From positions 1 to 64,000 of the forward strand of contig JAKLEA010000024.1 in the NCBI GenBank assembly GCA_022711755.1: a stretch of DNA of 64,000 nt. The letters are read 5' to 3'. The notes beneath the pieces were generated by a model. That model was not told the DNA's origin. It worked only from the letters and a program-made list of their open reading frames with translations, and did not search any database. Of this stretch, positions 42,189 to 52,016 are shown piece after piece. Source of the stretch: Planctomycetota bacterium. Lineage in GTDB: Bacteria; Planctomycetota; Brocadiia; SM23-32; JAKLEA01. A program made the position numbers and the translations under genes. The stretch's first letter is position 1, and every line of letters starts with the position of its first letter.

Positions 42189-44575
42189 ACCCATCCGCCG
42201 GAAAACCGATTCGACTTCCAATTACCTTTATCTTCCTGATTTCATGCCTGTGCGGGGGCATCGCCTCATGTGGCGAGAATCTCGCTCCGACCCCGGGATT
42301 TGAAGAAAACGGCCCGTGGCAACTCGTCAATCTTTTCGGCGGCAGCGGCGTCATCGCGCGGGACGACAAGGTTGCGCGTTCCGGACAATTCTCTATGAAG
42401 GTGGTGAAGGCCAACGACGCCGGGCGATGCGCGCTGCTTTTTTATTCCAAGGATTTCCGGATTCCGGTCATTGCCGACAAGGTTTGCGAGTTTGGGGCAT
42501 GGGTCAAAGGCAAAGGCGGGCGCGCGGAATTCGGCGTCCAGTACCGCGACGCCGCGATGAACCACGCGGGATACGATTCCGGCGGCTTCATCCAGTTGAT
42601 TGACGACTGGCAGCGCGTCAGCGCCCGGATTCGCCCCCCGCAGAACGCGCGATTCATCGAGATCGTATTGAGCCACGAGGGCAAAATGGTCTGCTGGTGG
42701 GATGACCTTGAACTGAAGATCACAAGCGACCTGCCGCCGGAACTGATCCGGTTGGATCATTCCTCCCGACCGATGGACGAGTTGATAACGCGGGACGTTC
42801 TGATTGACGGGGAACCGGCGTGGCGAGCCAACTGGATATGGGCGTCAAGCCCCGGGCAACCGCGATTCTCAGCCTTCATCAACCACGCGCAATGGCCGAC
42901 GACGGTCTGCGGAACATGGGGAGACCCCAGCGTCGGGTATCTCATGAGCAGGCTGGCGGCCGAGGGCATTGACAAGTTTTACTGGCACGTCTGCCACGGC
43001 GGGGCGACGCTCTACCCGACAAGCGTTCCGGGTTTAACGCCGTTCCGTGTTGAACCGGCGGGGATTGACTACGGTGACTGGAACGCATGGGCGAGGGCGG
43101 TCAAAGACGCCAGGCGCGGCGGGTTCACGATATGCGCCTTCGTCGAATCCCCGAAGCCGTCCGGCGAAATACTGGCCGGCATATGCGATGAAGTTGCGGG
43201 ATACGCGCCTGACGGAATCATCCTGTCTTGCTGCGCGCATAACGGCAGCCCGATGCCTGTAGCGGAACTGGAAAGCTCGGCATCAGCCATCCGCGGCAGA
43301 ATTGCGAAGGGAATCCGGCTCGGAATCCTGATTCCGGGCATACGCCGCAAGGACGAATCCGCAGGAGAAGGCGCGGGGATTTCGGGGCAACATGTCGTAT
43401 CGAGGGAGCTTGCGGACGCCTATGCGCGAATTGCAGAAAGACTGCGCGGCGAAGGAATCATTGACGAAGTCATCCGTTCCTGCGCGGAGATAAGCGACGC
43501 GGCTTCAGGCATGAGCGTCATGCTACCCTCGCTTCCGGACCGGAACGCTCTTTCATCAATACTGGGCAAGGCGCGCGACCTAGGCGTGGCCGAGGCGGCC
43601 CTTCCGGAGTGCGTATCTGCTTTGACAAAGGGCGATATCGAACCGTTCGGCGGATTCGCCATGCCCGGGGGACGCGTGGAGTTCCGACGGGAGTTGCAGC
43701 TTGACGCCGAGCCGGAGTTCGCGTGGTTGAGCGTCACCGCCGACCAGAGATATCAGCTTGAGGTTAACGGGCGAGTCATCAGTTTCGACACTGATTGGTG
43801 GAGGGCTGAGACGTACGTAATCACGAGTTTTCTGCGCAGGGGCGCGAATACAATCAAGGTTGAAGCAACGTCGCCGCCGGGCGGAATCGGGGCGTTCCTA
43901 GCCGAAGGAGTGGTCAGATACGGCGGCAATGAGATGCGAATCGTAAGCGACGCATCATGGAAGGCGCGATGGCTTCCGATAGGCGACGAATTGCCGGTCC
44001 GAACGGTCGGGATACCGGGTCATTGGCCGCGTTATCGTTTAAAGCCTCCCGGGATGTATCTGGTTGATGAGCGCAAACGGGGGAATCTGGCAGGCGCGGC
44101 GCGGGGGGGGAGCGCAAAGGCCATGAAAACCGCAGGGGGCGGCGATTACGCGCCGGACAAGGCGATTGACGGAGTCCTGAGCGAGTCGTCCTCATGGCAT
44201 GGGGAGGGAGTGTCAAACTGGTTGGAGGTCGCCTTCCCGGAGGAGCGAGTCGTAAGGCAGGCGAGATTGTATTTCGGCTGCCTGTCGCACGACGGAAGTA
44301 ACTGCGCGGGATGCAGCCCGAAGGATTTTCGGATACAGGCCCTTTCCGGCGGTAAATGGGCGGACGTGATACAGCCTGTCCGCGGAAATCCAATCTATAC
44401 GGGTGGCGACGAGTCCTTCTGTGTCAGATTTGATTTTCGTCCGTTCAAGACGTCAGCGCTCAGGTTATTCATCGAGTCGGCGCACGATGACGGAGAAAGC
44501 CAGAGTAAGCCGCAGACGCCGGATGCGAAAGCGCGGGAAAGAGTCGTTGTGGTGCGCGAGATTGAGTTATACTGA
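42185..44575 (+). CDS. exported multi-domain hydrolase-like protein with discoidin domain
   Basis: 796-residue exported protein starting at a GTG that overlaps the previous TGA (GTGA), with GGAGGAAG just ahead. The signal has RLPITFIFLISCLCGGIASC. Domain order: a carbohydrate-binding sandwich (about 30-180; LAPTPGFEENGPW, YDSGGFIQLIDDWQRVSA), a TIM-barrel-like core (about 190-490; DKFYWHVCHGGATLYP, GFTICAFVESPKPSG), a rhamnosidase-N-like sandwich (about 500-620; QLEVNGRVISFDTDWW) and a C-terminal F5/8 type C (discoidin) domain (YAPDKAIDGVLSESSSWHG, KTSALRLFIESAHDDG). The core looks like a diverged relative of the upstream hydrolase. Saccharide binding is likely; catalysis is uncertain because no clear acid pair is seen. 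Confidence 0.72.
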   Translation: MNPSAGKPIRLPITFIFLISCLCGGIASCGENLAPTPGFEENGPWQLVNLFGGSGVIARDDKVARSGQFSMKVVKANDAGRCALLFYSKDFRIPVIADKVCEFGAWVKGKGGRAEFGVQYRDAAMNHAGYDSGGFIQLIDDWQRVSARIRPPQNARFIEIVLSHEGKMVCWWDDLELKITSDLPPELIRLDHSSRPMDELITRDVLIDGEPAWRANWIWASSPGQPRFSAFINHAQWPTTVCGTWGDPSVGYLMSRLAAEGIDKFYWHVCHGGATLYPTSVPGLTPFRVEPAGIDYGDWNAWARAVKDARRGGFTICAFVESPKPSGEILAGICDEVAGYAPDGIILSCCAHNGSPMPVAELESSASAIRGRIAKGIRLGILIPGIRRKDESAGEGAGISGQHVVSRELADAYARIAERLRGEGIIDEVIRSCAEISDAASGMSVMLPSLPDRNALSSILGKARDLGVAEAALPECVSALTKGDIEPFGGFAMPGGRVEFRRELQLDAEPEFAWLSVTADQRYQLEVNGRVISFDTDWWRAETYVITSFLRRGANTIKVEATSPPGGIGAFLAEGVVRYGGNEMRIVSDASWKARWLPIGDELPVRTVGIPGHWPRYRLKPPGMYLVDERKRGNLAGAARGGSAKAMKTAGGGDYAPDKAIDGVLSESSSWHGEGVSNWLEVAFPEERVVRQARLYFGCLSHDGSNCAGCSPKDFRIQALSGGKWADVIQPVRGNPIYTGGDESFCVRFDFRPFKTSALRLFIESAHDDGESQSKPQTPDAKARERVVVVREIELY

Positions 44576-44657
44576 TTCGTGTTGCGCGCATGGGCGATGA
44601 CTGTCGGGAGATGTGCTTAATGGTTCCAGTTATCGGGGGGGATGGAGGTCCGAAGCG

Positions 44658-47123
44658 GTGAAGAATATTTTCTTGATAGCTCTGGCGGCATTTATGATGT
44701 CCGCCTGTTCGGCAACAGAGAATGGCAGAAATGGTTATGACAGCAAAGCTCCCTGGCCTGGCGCGAGGCGTGACGAACTGAATTCAGGACGAGCGGATGA
44801 GATAAGGCCGTCTCTCATGCGCGGACAATCGCCGGCGCGGGCATGGGCCTTTCAGACCGGCGGACCGGTCTATTCCGCGCCCGTCGTTGGAGCCGATGAC
44901 ACGGTCTATGTCGGATCAGCCGACGGATTTTTCTACGCCATAGGGCGGGACGGCGGGCTGCGCTGGTCGTTCCGAACTGGAAGGCTTATTGACAGCGGCG
45001 CGGCTTTGTCCGCTGACGGTCGGGTATATATCCCGAGCGCGGACGGACATGTTTATGCCCTCGACGCCTCAACCGGGCGCGAAATCTGGCGCTTTGCCGC
45101 GAGAAATTCGCGATCCGACCGCGTGGAGATTGTCGGCTGGTTTGAAGGCAATGTCAGCCTTTCGCCGGACGGCGCGATATTCGCCCCGTGCGATGACTTC
45201 CACGTCTACGTCCTGGATGGACGCGGTTCATTGAAGTACGCATTCCCGACCGGCGGCATGGTCTGGAGCGTGGTTCCGACTGACGCGGCGGGCAGGCGTT
45301 TCTTCGGCTCCCTGGATTTCAACTGCTATGGCATTGACCGCGATGGCGGATTGCTCTGGAAAACTCCCACAAGGGGAATTGTCAGTTCATCCCCCGTTAT
45401 TACAAGGGACGGCGGCATCTGCTTCACGAGTTTTGACGGCAATGTCTACATGCTGGACGCCATAACGGGGAAGGAAAGATGGAGATTCGACGCCGGCGAA
45501 TACATATATGGCGGGGCCGCCGTTGGGACCGACGGAACGCTTTATGTCGGCGTATGCGACGGCGGGATGCTGGCGCTTCGCGATGAGGGATCGAAGGCGT
45601 CCCTGAAATGGAAATACGAGACGCTTGACGCCATTCGCGGATCGCCTGCCGTAGACGGCGACGGCAACGTATATTTCGGCAACGGCGAGGGCAAGGTGTT
45701 CTGCATTACGCAGGACGGCAACAGGCGATACTCCATTGATCTGTCCCTGAATGACGACAACGACGTCAATGCCAATATCGCGCTCGGCAGGGAGGGACTT
45801 GTCGCTGCGGTCCAGGACGGGAGGATAGTTCGCATTCCTTACGCTCCCGGCTCGCTTGAATCCATATCCGCCCGGGTCTGCGCGGAGCCGGAAGAAGATC
45901 TCCCGCGCGACGGAACCCATCTTTTCTGGGTCACACCGGGTGGAAGCTTCATAAGTGATGAAGCGACGATCAGCGGCGTTCCGGTTGAAGCGCCGATAAC
46001 GCTGAGGCTGCTGCTCCGCAAAGGGGGGGATACAATATCAGCCGGATTCAGCGCCAGCGGGATGACGCTTGATGCGGAGCCTCCATTCGCCAATCGCGTA
46101 ACACTTTCGGCGGACAGGCGTTTCATGACGGTCATCCCGAGCGAGCCGATGGCGCCCGGAAGAAAATATCGCCTTCGGATCAGGGGAATGTCCTGCTGTC
46201 CGGGGGTCAGGATTTTCGGACACGTCTGGCTGACGGAAGGCGAGAAAATCGGCGATTTTGAAACAGACGTCGAATTCCAGACGACTCCCGCCGACGCTGC
46301 GCCGGTCTTGGAACCGGAACCGCTTGTAGTCTGGCATTTCTCGGTTCACACGCCCAGCGCGGTCGCGAGCTTCGGGCAGGTCGGACTTGACGATCTTAGA
46401 TTCATTGTGACTCCGGTAAGAAAAATCTCCGAAGGATGTTGGACCGCGTGGGCGACATTGGCTGCGCCACTGGCAGCGCCGGCGGAGAAGCCCGGCGGGC
46501 AAGCGCGATATGAAGCGATACCGGGGAACAGAGCGTCATTCCCGGTTGAGGTTCGGAGAATCGGCGAGGCTGTCCTCATAAGCGCAAAGAACATCGCATT
46601 CGATCACGGCGGCGACAGGATCGGATTGCGGACTCTGCGCATGAGCGGAGTCCCGGGACTGTTTTATGATTCACTCGGCAGATCGCGCGGGAGCCTTTTT
46701 GCCGAGGGTGAATCCCTGTCAATGGCTGGCGTGTTTTATGATGTTCCCGTGGGTGGCGCGCCTCTTTCAGGCGCGGTCAGGATCAGCAGACTGGAGATTC
46801 CGCCCGTTCCGGAGGGGTTTTCCGTGAGCGAAGTTCGCGCTGAAGGCTCAGAGATTCGAGCAGTGTATGCGAACGCCAGCGGTCTTCGCGTAGCGGGACA
46901 TCATTTCGGGCTGATGCTGTTCCGCGAAGGCAGCGGGAAGGCGATCATGGTAGACTATTCGAAGTTCACCTCGCACAAGAGCGATTCGGACGGCAGGATA
47001 ACAGAAACCGTTTTGAGCCTTCCGGGAAAGTTGAAGCCGTGGGGATTGGCGGAACTGCGCGCGGCTGTTATTCTTGACGGAGCAGTCATTCATAAAGGAA
47101 TTCTTGAGGTAGGACAGCAATGA
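44658..47123 (+). CDS. PQQ-type beta-propeller lipoprotein
   Basis: 821-residue lipoprotein (KNIFLIALAAFMMSAC, lipid on Cys17). The GTG start at 44658 follows GGAGGT by 8 bases; the frame from 44613 lacks this. Residues ~65-400 form a seven- or eight-bladed propeller of PQQ/BamB type with repeating YVGSADGFFYAIGRDGGLRW, YIPSADGHVYALDASTGRE and FTSFDGNVYMLDAITGKERW. The remaining ~420 residues are beta-sandwich-like domains with no recognised signature. The calcium/quinone residues of PQQ dehydrogenases are not evident, so a binding or scaffolding role is more likely than redox activity. Its TGA overlaps the next ATG by four bases. Confidence 0.78.
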   Translation: MKNIFLIALAAFMMSACSATENGRNGYDSKAPWPGARRDELNSGRADEIRPSLMRGQSPARAWAFQTGGPVYSAPVVGADDTVYVGSADGFFYAIGRDGGLRWSFRTGRLIDSGAALSADGRVYIPSADGHVYALDASTGREIWRFAARNSRSDRVEIVGWFEGNVSLSPDGAIFAPCDDFHVYVLDGRGSLKYAFPTGGMVWSVVPTDAAGRRFFGSLDFNCYGIDRDGGLLWKTPTRGIVSSSPVITRDGGICFTSFDGNVYMLDAITGKERWRFDAGEYIYGGAAVGTDGTLYVGVCDGGMLALRDEGSKASLKWKYETLDAIRGSPAVDGDGNVYFGNGEGKVFCITQDGNRRYSIDLSLNDDNDVNANIALGREGLVAAVQDGRIVRIPYAPGSLESISARVCAEPEEDLPRDGTHLFWVTPGGSFISDEATISGVPVEAPITLRLLLRKGGDTISAGFSASGMTLDAEPPFANRVTLSADRRFMTVIPSEPMAPGRKYRLRIRGMSCCPGVRIFGHVWLTEGEKIGDFETDVEFQTTPADAAPVLEPEPLVVWHFSVHTPSAVASFGQVGLDDLRFIVTPVRKISEGCWTAWATLAAPLAAPAEKPGGQARYEAIPGNRASFPVEVRRIGEAVLISAKNIAFDHGGDRIGLRTLRMSGVPGLFYDSLGRSRGSLFAEGESLSMAGVFYDVPVGGAPLSGAVRISRLEIPPVPEGFSVSEVRAEGSEIRAVYANASGLRVAGHHFGLMLFREGSGKAIMVDYSKFTSHKSDSDGRITETVLSLPGKLKPWGLAELRAAVILDGAVIHKGILEVGQQ

Positions 47124-50100
47124 TCCTTGCCCGGACAATTATCCCGGTAATGGTGATCCTGATCGCCTCGGCTGTATTATCGGCGCCGTTTAGTCGCGCA
47201 GGCAGTCTTGAGGACGACTGGATACCGATAACCATCGCTTGTTCTCTCGGAGATGATGCGGCAGGCTCCTTCGATCCCGAATCTCCCGCGTGGAAATCGG
47301 CCGCGTCGGCGTGCTTCTTCCATGATATTTCAAGCCGGAAGGTTGATCCGATTCAACCGACCGTTCTGGTCGGCAGGCTCAAAGACGCTCTCATCATTCA
47401 AGCCTTCATGCCGTTGCCGGAGGGGGCGAAGCCGAAAGCCGACGCGCGCGGGCGAGACGGCAATGTCTGGGATGACGACGCGTTCGAGGTCTTCATTGAT
47501 CCGGGGCATTCGCATTCGATTTATTACCAATTCATCGTCAACGCCGCCGGAGCAAAATGGGATTCCAGGGGAAAGGACGGCTCATGGAGTGTCGAGTGGG
47601 ACGCGAAGACTGAAATCCGCATGGGCGGCTGGGCCGCCCTGCTGCGAATCCCCTACGCCTCGCTCGGCAAGGAGCCGACAGACGGCGATCTCTGGGGTTT
47701 CAACGCGGCATGGGACAGGCAGACGCCGCGGCAGGGGGTATTTGCATGGGTGTCGGTGCTGGAAACCCTCCATGAGCCGGGCAGGTTCGGACATCTGCTT
47801 TTCACGTCCGGGGCATTGCCGTGCAGCGTCGCCGGCGCGCCTTTGCTGAAGGACGATCGTCTGGAAATCCCGGCAAGAGCGCCCCGCAATTCCACCGTTC
47901 GCATGACTGTCTCGGAGTTGTCCTCCGGAAAACCCGCGAAGAATATCATCGAGACGGAAGCGAAGACCGTGGCGGACGAACCGATCAGGTTCAGCGTGGA
48001 ATGGCCGAAGGCGAATGGATTCCGAATGACGGGCGATTTTCTGGCTGCGGTCGCTGTTTCCGATCAGGCCAGGAAGATATTCTGGCGCGCCGTCGCGCCG
48101 ATCAGCGTTCCGGAGCCTCTGAACGTACGGTTGAAGACGCTCGCCTTGAGACAGGCGGCGCTTCTTGAGATTGACGCGACCGGCATTGGGATTCCATTGC
48201 CGGCGGGGGATTGCGTTGTCGAGTTCAGGCCGAAGGAAGGCGGCAAACCGACGCTGTCGAGAAAGGTTGATCTGGGTAATACCGGCATGGCTGACATCGA
48301 GATCGGAACGGCGGAACTCGCTCCCGGAGATTACATTGCGAACGTCGCGTTCATCTCCGGCGATAAAACTATCTTCAACAAAGAAATCCCCTTCATTACG
48401 ACGGGCAAACCTGAATGGCTTGGTTCGAAGCAAGGCTTCACCGACAAGGTATTGCCGCCATGGACGCCGATTGAGGTCGCCGGGCGAACGGTTAAGGTTT
48501 CCGGCAGGAGCTACGAATTCGCGGGACTTCCCGGGCCGGCGAAAGTCACTATCGGAAGCGCGGAAATCCTAGCCGGGCCGATTGAGTTCCGCGTGGTCAG
48601 CGGGGGCGTGGAGCAGAAATTTACAAAGACGGCTGTCGAATGCATGGAGAAATCGGAAACGAAGGCCGTGCTGAAATCCGAGGCGTCCGGCGAAGACTGT
48701 TCGATACTCTCGAAGACCACAGTCGAATTCGACGGCCTGATACGCTCTGATTTCCGCCTTGACGCAAAGGGCAAGGCGATTGACTCCTTCCGGATGGACG
48801 TGCCCATCAGGAAGGAATACGCGAATTACCTGTATCACTTCCCCGGCAAGTGGAACAGCTCGTTCAACGTCGGGGCCTTCCCGGACAGGGACACGGCATT
48901 CCCGTTCAAGCCTTATGTATGGATCGGGGACGAGGAACGAGGATTCTCATGGTTCTGCGAATCCGACCGGAATTTCAATCCGGCGGACAGGAACGAAGTC
49001 ACCAGGATTATCCATGAAAATGACATAGTAATACTCAGCATCAATGTGATTTCATCCCGCGCCGAAACTGCAAAGCCTATTGAGTTCACGTTCGGGTTCC
49101 AGGCGACGCCGGTTAAAACACCGGACAAGGACGTCTGGGATTATCGAATCTGCCACGCCGGGAATTACGGCATCCAGGATCAGCCCTACGCGCCGAGCGG
49201 GCGGATCATCTATCCCGCAGAAGGGAACATCAATTTCGGACAAGGAACGCTTGAGGTCTGGGTCCGCAACAACTTCGATTCGGACGTTCCCATCGAAGAG
49301 CCGGGCAACAAGGGCGCGCTGAACCGCGACCTGTTCACGGTGGTCTTTCCGAACGACGACCGCATCGGGCTTTACTGGAACATTGACGACCGGGGGATGC
49401 GCGTTTATTCGCGCGAGGGGGGAGCGTACCCGATCATCGTCGGGACCGCCTCAAAATGGAAGCCGGGCGAGTGGCATCACGTGGCGCTGACGTGGGGGAC
49501 TACCATCGGCGTCTGGGTTGACGGAAAACGCCTGGGGTCGAAGCTTCACACGGGCAGCGTGTCGTCCGACCCGCGCGGGGCGGAGCTTGTCTTCGACGTC
49601 AAGCCGGGGCATTTCGACGTTGACGCAATCCGCATATCGGACGTCCCGCGCCTGAAATTCGACGTGACCAAACCGCCGGAGGCCGATGAGCACACGCTTC
49701 TTCTCGATCAACTTGACGAGAGATTCAAGCCGGACGGGAAATTGCAGACCATGCCCATGAAAGGGATATCCGGGCTGGTGACGGGGCAGATTGAATTCGC
49801 AAAGGGGCGTTTCGGCAACTGTCTCGCGTCGAAGGCAGGCTCCGGAAAGATGAGCTATCTGGATCATCTCGCGTCCATCGGCGTGCGCACGATCTGCTTC
49901 CACGAGCACTGGACGGACATACAGAATTACACCTCGACGACCCACGGCGAGAAGCTGAAGGCGCTCGTGAAGGCCTGCCACGAGCGCAACATCCAGGTGC
50001 TGCCGTACTTCGGCTACGAAATCTCGAACATCGCCCCGGAGTGGCCGCTTTACAACGAGGAGTGTCTGACATATCCGCGCGCCGGAGGATATCACCGCCA

Positions 50101-50962
50101 GCCGGAGCAGAACGCCTACATCGTCTGCTACAGGAGCGCGTGGCAGGACTTCATGGCCCACGGAATCGCTCGCATGATGGACGAATACGACATTGACGGC
50201 GTCTACCTGGACGGGACGGCGAATCCTTGGCAGTGCGCCAACCGGCTGCACGGGTGCGGATACGAGAAGCCGAACGGGGGAATCGAGGCGGGTTACGCAA
50301 TCTTCCCGGCGCGGGAGATGATGCGGCGGATTTATACGATCGTGAAAACCCGCAAGGCGGACGGGCAGGTCAACGTCCATCAGTCCACCTGCATGACCAC
50401 GCCCAGCATCGCGTTCGCGACGAGCTATTGGGACGGCGAACAATTCGGCAGCATTCCGCGCGGAGCCGACGTCTTCCAGTTGATCCCGCTTGACGCTTTC
50501 CGCTGCGAGTTCATGGGCCACCAGTGGGGAATCCCTGCGGAGTTCCTCTGTTATGATCGTCCGTACACGATGCGCGAGGCGATGAGCTTCACGCTCCTTC
50601 ACGACGTCCTCACGCGCAACACCTACGACATGTCGCCGCAACTTTGGAAGGCGATGGATGAATTCGGGCGCAGGGAAGCTCATTGGCTGCCATACTGGAA
50701 GAACGAGGCGCTCGTGAAGACCGATTCGCCGGAAACGAAGGTCAGCCTCTACCTGCGCAAGGGCAAAGGCTGCATAGCCGTGATCTCGAACCTGGGCAAG
50801 GGCGCGCACAATGCGGAGGCCCGGTTCGATCTGGCCGCGATGGGATTGCCGGAGAACGTCGCCGGAACAGAGGTCATCTCCGGCGAGATGATCGCCCTTC
50901 CGGGCGGCGTCTTCAACATGGAACTTCAACCTCTCGACTTCCGCGTCGTGTGGATAAAATAG
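47120..50962 (+). CDS. 1280-residue exported multi-domain glycoside hydrolase-like protein
   Basis: The ATG overlaps the previous stop (ATGA). A signal (PVMVILIASAVLSAPFSRA) leads to a CBM9-like domain (about 35-225; DGNVWDDDAFEVFIDPGHS, WAALLRIPYASLG). Beta-rich repeats follow to ~660, then a LamG/concanavalin-like domain (about 690-840; INFGQGTLEVWVRNNFDS, WKPGEWHHVALTWGTTIGVW). The C-terminal ~400 residues are a TIM barrel: IGVRTICFHEHWTDIQNY, RNIQVLPYFGYEIS, DEYDIDGVYLDGTANPWQC (Asp strand-end, candidate catalytic) and HGCGYEKPNGG. The layout matches the DUF6067/GH123-like group, whose members carry CBM9 and LamG parts. It is the largest protein here and probably the main depolymerase of the locus. 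Confidence 0.75.
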   Translation: MILARTIIPVMVILIASAVLSAPFSRAGSLEDDWIPITIACSLGDDAAGSFDPESPAWKSAASACFFHDISSRKVDPIQPTVLVGRLKDALIIQAFMPLPEGAKPKADARGRDGNVWDDDAFEVFIDPGHSHSIYYQFIVNAAGAKWDSRGKDGSWSVEWDAKTEIRMGGWAALLRIPYASLGKEPTDGDLWGFNAAWDRQTPRQGVFAWVSVLETLHEPGRFGHLLFTSGALPCSVAGAPLLKDDRLEIPARAPRNSTVRMTVSELSSGKPAKNIIETEAKTVADEPIRFSVEWPKANGFRMTGDFLAAVAVSDQARKIFWRAVAPISVPEPLNVRLKTLALRQAALLEIDATGIGIPLPAGDCVVEFRPKEGGKPTLSRKVDLGNTGMADIEIGTAELAPGDYIANVAFISGDKTIFNKEIPFITTGKPEWLGSKQGFTDKVLPPWTPIEVAGRTVKVSGRSYEFAGLPGPAKVTIGSAEILAGPIEFRVVSGGVEQKFTKTAVECMEKSETKAVLKSEASGEDCSILSKTTVEFDGLIRSDFRLDAKGKAIDSFRMDVPIRKEYANYLYHFPGKWNSSFNVGAFPDRDTAFPFKPYVWIGDEERGFSWFCESDRNFNPADRNEVTRIIHENDIVILSINVISSRAETAKPIEFTFGFQATPVKTPDKDVWDYRICHAGNYGIQDQPYAPSGRIIYPAEGNINFGQGTLEVWVRNNFDSDVPIEEPGNKGALNRDLFTVVFPNDDRIGLYWNIDDRGMRVYSREGGAYPIIVGTASKWKPGEWHHVALTWGTTIGVWVDGKRLGSKLHTGSVSSDPRGAELVFDVKPGHFDVDAIRISDVPRLKFDVTKPPEADEHTLLLDQLDERFKPDGKLQTMPMKGISGLVTGQIEFAKGRFGNCLASKAGSGKMSYLDHLASIGVRTICFHEHWTDIQNYTSTTHGEKLKALVKACHERNIQVLPYFGYEISNIAPEWPLYNEECLTYPRAGGYHRQPEQNAYIVCYRSAWQDFMAHGIARMMDEYDIDGVYLDGTANPWQCANRLHGCGYEKPNGGIEAGYAIFPAREMMRRIYTIVKTRKADGQVNVHQSTCMTTPSIAFATSYWDGEQFGSIPRGADVFQLIPLDAFRCEFMGHQWGIPAEFLCYDRPYTMREAMSFTLLHDVLTRNTYDMSPQLWKAMDEFGRREAHWLPYWKNEALVKTDSPETKVSLYLRKGKGCIAVISNLGKGAHNAEARFDLAAMGLPENVAGTEVISGEMIALPGGVFNMELQPLDFRVVWIK

Positions 50963-50980
50963 CGTTTGGGAGGCGTCAAC

Positions 50981-51925
50981 ATGGAAAACCGCATTGATGA
51001 CAGGCAACTGATGTGCCTTATCGTGGACGATCCCTGTCCCGGCTACAACCCGTCGTTTTTCCACCTTGCCCCGGAACCGCATCCCCGGATGATCCCGGGC
51101 GACCTTATCCATCGCGTGGCCGATCTCTTCGACGAGTTCGGAGTCATGGGCAAGTTCAGCCTGATTCCCTACCCGATGGGCCAGGGCCGCATTGACCGCC
51201 ATGTGCGCGGCGTCTGGGACGAGGTCGTCGTGGATTTCGTCTCGGTCGCGCGGGACAGGATTGCGGAGCGATTCGACATCACCCCGGAAATCCTCACGCA
51301 CTGGAACGCGGTGGACATCCGCAATCCGGAGATTCTGCTGAACGAGCGGGAGGACGTCTACTTCGCGCACATTGACTGCGAAACCATGACGGCCTATATC
51401 GCGCTGTCGCTCAACATTCTTCTGCGGGTCGGCATTGACGCGACCGGCGTGACCTCCCCCTGGGCGCTTGGCGGAGAGCGGGAGGACTTCTACATCCGCG
51501 CGATACTGGAGGCGCAGAAACTGGTCAACGGAAGAAAGAAGACGTGGTATTTCCTGCACATTGACACGAAATCACCGTCGCTCGACCACCGCGTCGCCTA
51601 TCGCAGCGATGACGGAAGCGAATGGGTCGTCAGCATAGTCAGCGGGGGGGGGGACTTCATCTGGGACACGCAGAAGGGCGCCGAGCCGCGAACAGACGAC
51701 CTTATTTCGGCGGACGGCAAGACCGGGCGGCTGGTCGAGCTTGCGAAATCCGGATGCCCGATCACGTTCCACACACACTGGCAGTCAATCAACTCCGGCG
51801 GCAGCAGGGCGGGATTGGCCGGATTGCGGGATCTGTTCGGCCGCATCAACAAACACATGAGTGATCGTTACCGGTGGGCGAAATGCTCTGAGCTAGCGCG
51901 GCAGGTGGCGGAAGGAAAAGCGTGA
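50981..51925 (+). CDS. polysaccharide deacetylase-like protein
   Basis: 314-residue protein without a signal peptide. It resembles the NodB-homology barrel: CLIVDDPCPGYNPSFF (paired Asp early, as in NodB motif 1), FDEFGVMGKFSLIPYPMGQGRID (second strand) and a C-terminal CPITFHTHWQSINSGG with two His that could bind metal. I chose the ATG at 50981, 8 bases after GGGAGG; the TTG at 50966 lies within that site. It follows the big hydrolase by 18 bases. A 10-G run (51644-51653) encodes Gly-Gly-Gly in mid-protein. Removal of acetyl groups from the released saccharide is plausible; exact activity is not shown. Confidence 0.7.
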   Translation: MENRIDDRQLMCLIVDDPCPGYNPSFFHLAPEPHPRMIPGDLIHRVADLFDEFGVMGKFSLIPYPMGQGRIDRHVRGVWDEVVVDFVSVARDRIAERFDITPEILTHWNAVDIRNPEILLNEREDVYFAHIDCETMTAYIALSLNILLRVGIDATGVTSPWALGGEREDFYIRAILEAQKLVNGRKKTWYFLHIDTKSPSLDHRVAYRSDDGSEWVVSIVSGGGDFIWDTQKGAEPRTDDLISADGKTGRLVELAKSGCPITFHTHWQSINSGGSRAGLAGLRDLFGRINKHMSDRYRWAKCSELARQVAEGKA

Positions 51926-51971
51926 CCCCGTGCCCCCCGAACCGGAACATAGGGATTCTTGTGTATTTGTC

Positions 51972-52011
51972 CCCTCTCCCTCGGGAGAGGGCGGCGCTTC
52001 CGTCAGGAAGC
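51972..52011. repeat. two-hairpin palindromic repeat at the start of the next gene
   Basis: CCCTCTCCC (51972-51980) pairs with GGGAGAGGG (51983-51991); after CGGC a second hairpin GCTTCC-GTCA-GGAAGC (51996-52011) follows, then GACGGGTGAGGGG. The 3' arm of the second hairpin holds the ribosome-site-like AGGAAG used by the GTG at 52017. A related element with different arm sequence but the same architecture lies at 61635-61669. Confidence 0.7.
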
Positions 52012-52016
52012 GACGG

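Noticed and set aside
49451..51559. 702-codon minus-strand open frame
   Set aside because: Antisense to the 1280-residue hydrolase and the deacetylase-like gene; rich in His/Arg/Val as antisense frames are, without motifs or ribosome site.
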